In this document: in pieces, positions 56,902 to 64,000 of the stretch
Layout of the letters: every line of letters begins with the position of its first letter
How positions within the stretch are numbered: the first letter of the stretch is position 1
Assembly (NCBI GenBank): GCA_034003325.1
Contig: JAVEYW010000008.1
Coordinates: forward strand, 124,001-188,000
DNA length: 64,000 bases
Origin: Desulfobacterales bacterium
GTDB taxonomy: Bacteria; Desulfobacterota; Desulfobacteria; Desulfobacterales; JAFDDL01
Direction: 5' to 3'
The notes under the pieces: model-generated
Seen by the model: the letters and a program-made list of their open reading frames with translations, nothing else
What the model was told of the DNA's origin: nothing
Databases searched by the model: none
Position numbers and translations under genes: made by a program

Positions 56902-58452
56902 ATGGGTAATAATGAATTAATCACACTACTGGCGGATAAGAACCAAACCGCGCTGAAAGGCGGGGGCGAGGATCGCATCCGTAAACAGCACGAGAACGGC
57001 AAGCTAACGGCCCGTGAACGCCTTGACCTTCTTTTGGATTCAGGAACCTTTGTGGAAGTGGACCGGTTCAAAACACACCGGTGCACCGATTTTGACATGG
57101 CGGACAAGAAAATCCCAGGGGACGGCGTGGTTACCGGGTGGGGCCTGGTTCATGGGCGGCAGGTCTTCGTGTTTGCGCAGGATTTCACGTCCTATGGCGG
57201 CGCATTGTCCTTAGCCCAGTCTGAAAAAATTTGCAAAGTGATGAAAATGGCCATGAAAACCGGAATGCCCTTTATCGGCCTTTGCGACTCGGGCGGCGCT
57301 CGGATTCAGGAAGGCGTTATGAGTCTGGCTGGCTACGGCGACATTTTTCTACTCAATGTCATGGCCTCTGGCGTCATTCCGCAGATTACGGCCATCATGG
57401 GGCCTTCGGCGGGCGGCGCGGTCTATTCCCCGGCATTGACGGACTGGATCTTCATGGTGGAAAAAACAAGTCACATGTTCATCACCGGCCCGGATGTCAT
57501 CAAATCCGTCACCCGTGAAATCGTCAGCAAGGAAGACCTGGGCGGCGCCATGGCGCATAATGCCAAAAGCGGTGTCGCGCATTTTTCATCTCCGGATGAT
57601 CGGGCTTGTCTGGCTTCGATTCGGGAACTGATGAGTTTTCTGCCGCAAAACAATATGGACGATCCGCCGCGCGTCGCATGCGATGACGATCCCATGCGCC
57701 GCGATGAGAACCTGCGCGATGTCGTTCCGGCCGATGCCAACAAACCCTATGACATTCGCTCGATCATCCGCTCCAATCTGGATAACCGGCATTTTTTTGA
57801 AGTGCATCAGCACTGGGCCAAGAACATTGTGGTGGGCTTTGGCCGCTTGGACGGCATGCCCGTGGGCGTCATCGCCAATCAGCCCATGGTGATGGCCGGC
57901 AGCCTCGATATCGATGCCTCCCTCAAAGGCGCCCGCTTTGTCCGCTTTTGCGATGCCTTCAATATTCCGCTGATTATCTATGAAGATGTGCCGGGATTTT
58001 TACCGGGCACACATCAGGAATACGGCGGCATCATCAAGCACGGCGCAAAACTGATCTATGCCTTTTGCGAGGCCACGGTGCCGCGGATCACCCTGATTAC
58101 CCGAAAAGCCTACGGCGGCGCCTACATTGTCATGAGCTCCAAGCACATTCGCGGCGATATCAACATCGCCTACCCCACCGCTGAAATCGCCGTCATGGGC
58201 GCGGAAGGCGCGGTCAACATCATCAGCCGCGAAAAAATCAATTCGGCCAAAGATCCCGAGGCCGAGCGGGCTCGATTGATCGACGAGTATCGCAACAAAT
58301 TTTCAAACCCGTACCGGGCTGCGGAACTCGGGTACATCGATGAGGTGATCGATCCTGCCGACACCCGGCCCAAGCTGATCGCGGCCCTTCGCATGCTGCG
58401 AAACAAGCGCGATCAAAATCCACCCAAGAAACACGGCAATATTCCCTTATAA
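56902..58452 (+). CDS. mmdA: Methylmalonyl-CoA decarboxylase alpha (carboxyltransferase) subunit
   Basis: A 516-residue biotin-dependent carboxyltransferase with the paired crotonase-like halves. Visible segments are [28 protein letters not shown] [11 protein letters not shown] in the first half and [19 protein letters not shown] plus the [15 protein letters not shown] segment in the second. It transfers the carboxyl group from (S)-methylmalonyl-CoA to biotin. Length and the downstream Na+ pump gene favour methylmalonyl-CoA decarboxylase over glutaconyl-CoA decarboxylase or a plain propionyl-CoA carboxylase. AAGGGG precedes the ATG. It would act in propionate or succinate metabolism. Confidence 0.88.
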   Translation: MGNNELITLLADKNQTALKGGGEDRIRKQHENGKLTARERLDLLLDSGTFVEVDRFKTHRCTDFDMADKKIPGDGVVTGWGLVHGRQVFVFAQDFTSYGGALSLAQSEKICKVMKMAMKTGMPFIGLCDSGGARIQEGVMSLAGYGDIFLLNVMASGVIPQITAIMGPSAGGAVYSPALTDWIFMVEKTSHMFITGPDVIKSVTREIVSKEDLGGAMAHNAKSGVAHFSSPDDRACLASIRELMSFLPQNNMDDPPRVACDDDPMRRDENLRDVVPADANKPYDIRSIIRSNLDNRHFFEVHQHWAKNIVVGFGRLDGMPVGVIANQPMVMAGSLDIDASLKGARFVRFCDAFNIPLIIYEDVPGFLPGTHQEYGGIIKHGAKLIYAFCEATVPRITLITRKAYGGAYIVMSSKHIRGDINIAYPTAEIAVMGAEGAVNIISREKINSAKDPEAERARLIDEYRNKFSNPYRAAELGYIDEVIDPADTRPKLIAALRMLRNKRDQNPPKKHGNIPL

Positions 58453-58464
58453 AGCGAGGTGGTT

Positions 58465-59613
58465 ATGACTTGGCAATATGTGTTTGAACTCATCAAGAAT
58501 ATTCTGATAACGCAAACCGGTATTCCCAACCTGGCCTATAAGGAAGTGCTGATGATTCTCATCGCCTTTTTTTTCCTTTATCTGGCCGTGGCCAAGGGGT
58601 ATGAGCCGCTCTTGCTGGTTCCCATCGGTTTCGGCATTTTTCTCGTCAACTTTCCCCTGGTGCCCCTGATGGGCTTCACGGAAAACGGCACGCCCGAACT
58701 GATTCGGGCGTTCTATAAGTACGGCGTCGAGTGGGAAATCATCCCCTGCGTCATCTTTCTGGGGTTGGGCGCCATGACCGATTTCGGCCCCCTGATTGCG
58801 AACCCGAAAACCTTGTTTATCGGCGCCGGCGCACAATTGGGGGTTTTCATCACCTATATCGGCGTCCTTTTTTTCGGTTTCACCTTAAAAGAGGCCGCCT
58901 CGGTGGGCATCATCGGCGGCGCGGACGGCCCCACCACCATTTATCTGACCGCCAAACTGGCGCCGCATCTCTTGGGCGCAAACGCCCTGGCCGCCTATTC
59001 GTACATGGCCATGGTTCCCCTCATTCAACCGCCCATCATGCGGTTGATGACAACGCCCGCCCAGCGCCTGATCCGCATGCGCCAGTTACGTCCCGTTTCT
59101 GCCCGTGAAAAACTGCTCTTTCCCCTCATCGGTTCGATTCTGATCATTCTGCTGATTCCGGCCGTCGCCCCGTTAATGGGCATGTTCATGTTCGGCAATT
59201 TCATGCGCGAGTGCCTGGTGGTCAAACGGCTTTCCGAAACGGCTCAGAATGCCTTGATGAACATCGTGACGATTTTTCTGGGCTTATCGGTGGGGGCCAC
59301 CATGCAGGCCGAGGTGTTTCTGAACGTAAAACCCCTTTTAATTTTTGGATTCGGACTCCTTGATTTTGTCGTCTGTACGTTTGGCGGAATTTTGACGGTT
59401 CATGTCATGAACCTCTTTTTAAAGGAAAAAATCAACCCCCTGATCGGTTCCGCCGGTGTCTCGGCCGTGCCCATGGCCGCGCGCGTCGCTCATGCAGAAG
59501 GGCTGAAATATGATCCCGAAAACTGGCTGCTGATGCATGCCATGGGCCCCAACCTGGCCGGCGTGATCGGTTCGGCCGCCGCTGCCGGCATGTTCATCGC
59601 CATGTTTCAATAG
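58465..59613 (+). CDS. mmdB: Na+-translocating decarboxylase beta subunit
   Basis: A 382-residue polytopic protein of the OadB/MmdB/GcdB family with about nine to eleven helices. The conserved sodium-site segment VGIIGGADGPTTIYLTAKLAP is visible in its parts around residue 150, and GVSAVPMAARVAH lies near the end. It decarboxylates carboxybiotin and pumps Na+ out of the cell. GAGGTGG precedes ATG 58465, 12 bases after the mmdA stop. Confidence 0.94.
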   Translation: MTWQYVFELIKNILITQTGIPNLAYKEVLMILIAFFFLYLAVAKGYEPLLLVPIGFGIFLVNFPLVPLMGFTENGTPELIRAFYKYGVEWEIIPCVIFLGLGAMTDFGPLIANPKTLFIGAGAQLGVFITYIGVLFFGFTLKEAASVGIIGGADGPTTIYLTAKLAPHLLGANALAAYSYMAMVPLIQPPIMRLMTTPAQRLIRMRQLRPVSAREKLLFPLIGSILIILLIPAVAPLMGMFMFGNFMRECLVVKRLSETAQNALMNIVTIFLGLSVGATMQAEVFLNVKPLLIFGFGLLDFVVCTFGGILTVHVMNLFLKEKINPLIGSAGVSAVPMAARVAHAEGLKYDPENWLLMHAMGPNLAGVIGSAAAAGMFIAMFQ

Positions 59614-59625
59614 GAGGACCGGACA

Positions 59626-60534
59626 ATGAAATTAAGATGTTTTTATATAGGGACGATCGCATTAGCGGTATTGCTCCTGCACGCGGGCCGGGGATGGACC
59701 GCCTTCAGTGAAGACTTGGAAAAACCGTGCCCCAAATTCTCTCGGGAAGGGACGGACTGGATAGCCACGCTGATTCCCCGCGGCAAAAGCACCAGCATTC
59801 AAATTCGCTTTCATGCCGAGGGAGCTGAGATTAACCAAGTGGCCGCCAAGGAATATTCAGAAGCCGAAGCCCCCCTGGTGAATTGGAAAAATTTTCGTTC
59901 GGATTTTTTTATCGCCAAAATGAAGGCTTCCGCTCCCGGCGCTGACGTCCGCTTTTCCATTGGTTCGAATTATTTCACGACCGCTACGGATCTATGGGCA
60001 CCGGTCTCCGTCAACGACCGCACTTGGGGAACCACCTCTCCGGTCAATGTCGGCCTGAAGGATCGGACCAATATTCTGACCGTCACCTTGCGCGACGGCG
60101 GTCCGTTGGATGCGGACGGCAAGGCCGACGGTAAAATTGAGTTTATTTGTGGGCCGCGGGATTCGTTCTGGGGCTATGCCGTCGGCACCCTGTTTATTCG
60201 GTTTTTCGGCATCTTCATTGTGTTGGGTGTGCTGATGGCCGGCATGATATTCTCCGGCAAGATATTTCAATGGACGGAAGCGCATGGCCGAACAAAAAAA
60301 ATACTCGTTCCCATAGCACCGTCGCCGGACTTTTCAGATACGTTAGAGGATATCCCCGGAATCGACCCGGCCACCGCGGCGGCAATTGCCGTGGCGCTTC
60401 ATCTGCACAGCGGCGCCTCGCAGCCAACGCTGTCCGGGAATTTGAGTACAGCCGGCGTATCCGCCTGGGGCCATTTCGGACGGGGAAAACTGATGAATGA
60501 CCGCATGCCGGTTTTTAACCGTGTTCAACGATAG
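59626..60534 (+). CDS. Enlarged OadG/MmdD-like gamma subunit with an exported domain
   Basis: A 302-residue protein in the place of the small gamma/delta subunit. An N-terminal signal or anchor (about 5-25) leads to a predicted exported beta-rich domain (27-180). A transmembrane helix follows (187-213, FGIFIVLGVLMAGMIFSGKIF without its first residues), with the flanking pattern of OAD_gamma. The cytoplasmic tail contains DPATAAAIAVALHLHSG, the usual OadG tail motif. Ordinary OadG/MmdD are roughly 80-120 residues, so the exported domain is an addition. GGAGG precedes the ATG. It probably scaffolds the carboxyltransferase/pump complex; the role of the exported domain is unknown. Confidence 0.75.
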   Translation: MKLRCFYIGTIALAVLLLHAGRGWTAFSEDLEKPCPKFSREGTDWIATLIPRGKSTSIQIRFHAEGAEINQVAAKEYSEAEAPLVNWKNFRSDFFIAKMKASAPGADVRFSIGSNYFTTATDLWAPVSVNDRTWGTTSPVNVGLKDRTNILTVTLRDGGPLDADGKADGKIEFICGPRDSFWGYAVGTLFIRFFGIFIVLGVLMAGMIFSGKIFQWTEAHGRTKKILVPIAPSPDFSDTLEDIPGIDPATAAAIAVALHLHSGASQPTLSGNLSTAGVSAWGHFGRGKLMNDRMPVFNRVQR

Positions 60535-60558
60535 CAGATAACGGAGATCATAATCAAA

Positions 60559-61002
60559 ATGACCAAATATACCTTAAATATTAACGAACAGACCTTCGAT
60601 GTGGAAATCGTTTCCATCCTCGGCGGCAAAGCCCGGGTAACCGTCAATCAGATGCCCTACGAGGTCCTGATCAGTGGCGACAGTGTGCAGCAACCCGTTG
60701 CCGCGGCACCGGTAGCGCCGGCCATGCCCCTGTTGGCCACACCCCGGGCACCGGCGGCCGCCAGACCCGCGCCGGCAGCCGTTGGCGGCAGCGGCGTCAT
60801 CACCGCACCGATTCCGGGGAAAATCCTCGGCATTTCGGTAAATCTTGGGGATAGCGTCACCGCCGGCCAAACAGTGGCCATCATGGAAGCCATGAAAATG
60901 GAAAACAACCTGACCAGCCCCATTGCCGGCAAGGTTAAAGAGATTCGGGTAAACAAGGATGCGGATGTCTCTACCGGAGATGTCATTATGGTTATCGGCT
61001 GA
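60559..61002 (+). CDS. mmdC: Biotin carboxyl carrier subunit of the decarboxylase
   Basis: A 147-residue protein. It has an N-terminal structured segment (1-45), an Ala/Pro-rich flexible linker (about 45-76) and a biotinyl domain with the biotinylation motif EAMKMEN (Lys113). The swinging arm carries carboxybiotin between MmdA and MmdB. GGAG lies upstream of the ATG. It completes the four-gene operon. Confidence 0.92.
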   Translation: MTKYTLNINEQTFDVEIVSILGGKARVTVNQMPYEVLISGDSVQQPVAAAPVAPAMPLLATPRAPAAARPAPAAVGGSGVITAPIPGKILGISVNLGDSVTAGQTVAIMEAMKMENNLTSPIAGKVKEIRVNKDADVSTGDVIMVIG

Positions 61003-61056
61003 CCGGATTGACCCGCTATCGCGATTACAGCGCATCCTGATCGGGCGTAAGCTTCA

Positions 61057-61097
61057 CGGCGCAATGCCCCGGCCAAAATGGCCCCGGCATTGCGCCG
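61057..61097 (+). terminator. Strong hairpin after the decarboxylase operon
   Basis: CGGCGCAATGCC (61057-61068) and GGCATTGCGCCG (61086-61097) make a perfect 12-bp stem; inside, GGCC/GGCC adds further pairs around an AAAAT loop. There is no U-tract on either strand, so it may act as an mRNA 3' stabiliser or Rho-linked end rather than a classical terminator. Confidence 0.5.
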
Positions 61098-61246
61098 CCA
61101 CCACCAACGCCTGAATTAAACGCCCTCCCGATCATCCGGAGCGGAACTACCGTCCATTCATCTGCCATTAACCAAAAAATCCCTGGATTTTAGTACCGAT
61201 TTCCCGTATTCATGGCTCCGGTTTCAATCTATATTCCGAGGAGCCT

Positions 61247-62380
61247 ATGCCGGTTCGATTTCATTTAAACCACACTGACCGAAACACCCGTGCCCGCGCA
61301 GGCACGCTGGAAACGCCTCATGGCACGGTGCAAACCCCGCTCTTCATGCCCGTCGGCACGCAGGCGGCGCTAAAGGCGCTCCATCCAGCCCTGGCCGAGC
61401 AAATCGATGCGCAAATAATTCTTGCCAATACGTATCATTTGTTTTTACAGCCCGGATGCGCGGTGGTGGCCCGATTAGGAGGGCTTCACCCCTTTATGGG
61501 ATGGTCCCGGCCGATTCTGACGGATTCCGGTGGATTTCAGGTATTCAGCCTGCCCAACAAGGAAATATCCGAACAGGGCGTTGAGTTCATCGACGAGAAA
61601 AACGCCAAATCCGTTTTCATGGGGCCGGAAGAATCCATTCACGCCCAAAACGACTTGGGGGCCGATATCATCATGGCCTTTGACGAATGCATTCCCTACC
61701 CCGCAACCCACGAATATGCGGCCAAATCCGTTGAACGGACGCTTCGATGGGCGGCACGCTCGCTATCGGCCCATCAAAACAGTACCACCCAGGCCCTTTT
61801 TGGCATCGTGCAGGGATCGGTTTACCCGGATCTTCGGCAACGATCCGCCGAGGAATTGGTAAAAATGAATTTTCCGGGGTATGCCGTCGGTGGGGTAAGC
61901 GTGGGCGAAGGCCACGATCTGATGAAAAAAGCGGTGGAATATTCAGTCCCCTTTTTACCTGAAAAAAAGGTCCGGTATCTTATGGGCGTCGGTCATCCCG
62001 AAGACATTCTCGAGGCCGTGGAACGCGGCATGGATATATTCGACTGTATCATTCCCACTTTTCTGGCCCGCTCCGGAGTTTTTTTCACCACGACGGGAAA
62101 GGTTCGCATCAACAAGAAATCCTACCGCAAGGACCGCTATCCGATCGACACGCAATGCCAATGCCCGACCTGCACCCGATTTTCGAGGGCCTACCTGCAC
62201 CATCTGTATACCGTGGATGAGCCTTTGGGAAAAACGCTCGGCACCATTCACAACATCCATTTCTATATGAACATGATGAAACAGATGCGTGAAGCGATCC
62301 TTAAAAATCGCTTCACGCAATTTAAACAGCAATTTTTGCAGCATCTGAATTCCTTCCGCGCCGATACAAAAGGCAATTAA
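61247..62380 (+). CDS. tgt: Queuine tRNA-ribosyltransferase
   Basis: A 377-residue TIM-barrel enzyme with the catalytic aspartate in LTDSGGFQVFSL and the second in DIFDCIIPT, and the zinc site CQCPTC at about residues 305-310. It exchanges G34 for preQ1 in tRNAs with GUN anticodons. GAGGAG precedes ATG 61247. The region upstream shows no recognisable preQ1 riboswitch. It is followed after 44 bases by the convergent SulP gene. Confidence 0.95.
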   Translation: MPVRFHLNHTDRNTRARAGTLETPHGTVQTPLFMPVGTQAALKALHPALAEQIDAQIILANTYHLFLQPGCAVVARLGGLHPFMGWSRPILTDSGGFQVFSLPNKEISEQGVEFIDEKNAKSVFMGPEESIHAQNDLGADIIMAFDECIPYPATHEYAAKSVERTLRWAARSLSAHQNSTTQALFGIVQGSVYPDLRQRSAEELVKMNFPGYAVGGVSVGEGHDLMKKAVEYSVPFLPEKKVRYLMGVGHPEDILEAVERGMDIFDCIIPTFLARSGVFFTTTGKVRINKKSYRKDRYPIDTQCQCPTCTRFSRAYLHHLYTVDEPLGKTLGTIHNIHFYMNMMKQMREAILKNRFTQFKQQFLQHLNSFRADTKGN

Positions 62381-62424
62381 AGCCATTTGATTTCATTCAT
62401 GATAAAAAATACGCCATGATGAAT

Positions 62425-64000
62425 TCAAACCGGTATGGTTTGGTCCGGTCGCCGTATCGGGCAATCATTGAGCTGCGGCAATGAATACTGCGTGCAATCC
62501 GCGCAGTCAAAGCGAGAGAGAATGTTGGCTCGCGCCTCCGAGACTGTGGCAAAGAGGTGATCCTTGCCGATGGTATCGATATAACCGCCTCGCGCCAGCA
62601 GGTCCTTGACCTGCGGCTTGAGCTCGCACAGGTAGAGGCCCCCACGGAGCCGGCTGCGTCGCTGGGATTCGTAGGCAAGCAGTTGCGCACCGGCCACATC
62701 GATAAAGTTGATGCCGCAACCGACAACCAGCACATGACGTTTGTAAGTGGCGCGCTGGTCAATATGATAAAGATAGTCGGCCACATGATTGACCGCGCCG
62801 AAAAACAACGGGCCGTCAATGCGAAGAATGATAAAATTCGGGCATGTCATCGTCGCTTCAATCAGCTCCGGCCCCCCCGGATTCGGGTTCGGCATTAGCG
62901 TCACGATCTCAGGATGAGCTGTCGTGCCGAGATAAAGCACCAAAGACAGCAACACCCCGGCAAAGATGGCAAACTCCAGATCCAGAAACAGGGTTGCCAG
63001 AAAGGTGGCCAGCAAAACGCCCGTTTCCTGTTTGCTGATTTTGATAATGGTGCGAATATGGTGCGGATTAATCAGGTTATAGGCAACCAGGAAAATCACG
63101 CCACCCATGGCCGGTATGGGCAAAAAGGCGGTCAGCGGCGCCACAAGGAGCAGCAGCAGGGCCAGAAAAAGGGCGGCGAAAACAGCCGCCAGCGGCGTCA
63201 TGGCGCCGGCATGATAGTTGATTCCCGAGCGGGTGAAAGACCCGGAGCCCGCGTAACAGGAAAAAAAACTGCCCACGATGTTCGACAGTCCCTGTCCGAT
63301 AAATTCCTGATTCCCATCGATTTGCTGGCGGGATTGCGCTGCGATGGATCGTCCGATGGACAAGGCCTCGATCAATCCGAGGAGGGCGACGGCCAGTGCT
63401 TTAGGCATCAGATCACGCAGTGTTTGGGGAGAAAAATCGGGCAACGACAACGGGGGCAGCCGATCGGGCATCCTGCCCAGCAGCGAAACACCGTGTTCAG
63501 CGCCTTCCAAGGCAAGGCTCGCAAGGCTCCCCGATATCAAGGCAAACAGCAGCCCCGGCCAATGCGGCCGCAAGCGTTTGAATACCAAGGCACACAACAA
63601 GGTCACCAGCGCAACCACTGCTGCACGGGGATTGATGAGATCCACGGTGCTGCCGATATGATATAAGGTGCCGACAAAGGATTGTCCTTTTGGCACCTCA
63701 ATCCCCAGAACATGCTTCATCTGGCTCGTGATGATTAAAATGGCAGCGCCTGCCGTAAAACCGACCACCACCGAATGCGAGACAAAATTAACCAGGGTTC
63801 CCATGCGTGCGAGCCCAAAAGCCAACTGGTAGATGCCGGCCAAAAACGTCAGGGTCAGCGTCAACCGAATGAACTCGGGCGATCCCGGTACCGCAAGGGG
63901 GCTGATGGAGGTAAACACAATGATGGAAATGGCGGTTGTGGGACCGGAAATCAAATGCAGCGAAGATCCGAAAAGGGCGGCGATAATCGGGGGAACAATG
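62425..64000 (-). CDS. SulP-family anion transporter with STAS domain, 5' end cut by the window
   Basis: About 525 codons are visible; the reading frame continues to the right edge (the last visible part translates as IVPPIIAALFGSSLHL, a SulP helix signature), so the start is outside. Around ten helices of the SulP transporter follow, then a C-terminal STAS domain with GINFIDVAGAQLLAYES, and a short tail with CADC. Such proteins carry sulfate, bicarbonate or other anions. Sulfate would fit a sulfate reducer, but substrate cannot be told from sequence alone. Confidence 0.88.
   Translation of the reverse strand, partial: IVPPIIAALFGSSLHLISGPTTAISIIVFTSISPLAVPGSPEFIRLTLTLTFLAGIYQLAFGLARMGTLVNFVSHSVVVGFTAGAAILIITSQMKHVLGIEVPKGQSFVGTLYHIGSTVDLINPRAAVVALVTLLCALVFKRLRPHWPGLLFALISGSLASLALEGAEHGVSLLGRMPDRLPPLSLPDFSPQTLRDLMPKALAVALLGLIEALSIGRSIAAQSRQQIDGNQEFIGQGLSNIVGSFFSCYAGSGSFTRSGINYHAGAMTPLAAVFAALFLALLLLLVAPLTAFLPIPAMGGVIFLVAYNLINPHHIRTIIKISKQETGVLLATFLATLFLDLEFAIFAGVLLSLVLYLGTTAHPEIVTLMPNPNPGGPELIEATMTCPNFIILRIDGPLFFGAVNHVADYLYHIDQRATYKRHVLVVGCGINFIDVAGAQLLAYESQRRSRLRGGLYLCELKPQVKDLLARGGYIDTIGKDHLFATVSEARANILSRFDCADCTQYSLPQLNDCPIRRPDQTIPV

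Noticed and set aside
61176..61191. AAAATC/GATTTT hairpin upstream of tgt as a preQ1 riboswitch
   Set aside because: It is a simple 6-bp AT-rich hairpin and the surrounding bases do not match the preQ1-I consensus I know.
1..64000. Search for IS elements, integrases, CRISPR arrays, rRNA and restriction or defence systems
   Set aside because: None found by reading both strands; gene order and composition look like core chromosome throughout.

Overview
The window looks like a stretch of chromosome from a Gram-negative, anaerobic, sulfate-reducing bacterium of the Desulfobacterota (Desulfobacteria/Desulfosarcina-like). The case rests on three things. First, a Qrc-type menaquinone reductase start (multihaem cytochrome plus a molybdopterin-fold subunit) lies beside a System II cytochrome c maturation pair. 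Second, there is a complete lipid A / outer-membrane biogenesis cluster. Third, there is a Na+-translocating methylmalonyl-CoA decarboxylase operon next to nifUS. No species can be assigned from sequence reading alone. No insertion sequence, integrase, phage gene, CRISPR array or rRNA was seen; the window is mostly housekeeping.

Layout. 1-8128 (minus): qrcB (runs off the left edge), qrcA, ccsA/resC, resB and a large exported M16 protease. 8596-12576: a histone H1-like small protein with a near-consensus promoter, two small unknown genes, a PLP decarboxylase of the PanP type and a cytidylate-kinase-like protein. 12549-18430 (minus): a seven-gene Mrp Na+/H+ antiporter operon (mrpABCDEFG), followed by a short remnant of an NhaA antiporter. 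18737-24422 (minus): tRNA-Met(CAT), a zinc-ribbon/DUF3426 membrane protein, hpt, a CbpA-like DnaJ and mnmG; a radical-SAM gene diverges at 24493. 25403-31208: a signalling patch of CheZ, a PAS-GGDEF cyclase and a divergent 994-residue receiver/PEP-synthase-like protein whose ribosome binding site lies in a long perfect inverted repeat. 31311-38390 (minus): csp, parC, parE, recD2.

38579-53615 (minus) is one almost gapless envelope cluster. In transcription order it is lysS, lolC/E, lolD, bamA, skp, lpxD, fabZ, lpxA, lpxI, a GnnA-like oxidoreductase, lpxB, a DUF374 acyltransferase, msbA and an FmdB-type zinc ribbon; it ends at a hairpin terminator at 38501. It couples lipid A synthesis and flipping with lipoprotein and beta-barrel export. 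On the plus strand, 53976-56393 holds a tandem CxxC-repeat protein, nifU and nifS. 56902-61002 encodes the decarboxylase: carboxyltransferase, Na+ pump subunit, an enlarged gamma-like subunit and biotin carrier. tgt follows, and a SulP anion transporter with a STAS domain runs off the right edge.

The decarboxylase (a Na+ exporter) and the Mrp antiporter (Na+/H+ exchange) suggest a cell that uses both sodium and proton gradients. The most interesting items are the sequestered ribosome binding site at 28146-28221, the receiver/ATP-grasp protein it controls, the enlarged OadG-like subunit, the duplicated zinc-ribbon-like protein upstream of nifU, and the NhaA fossil behind the Mrp operon.
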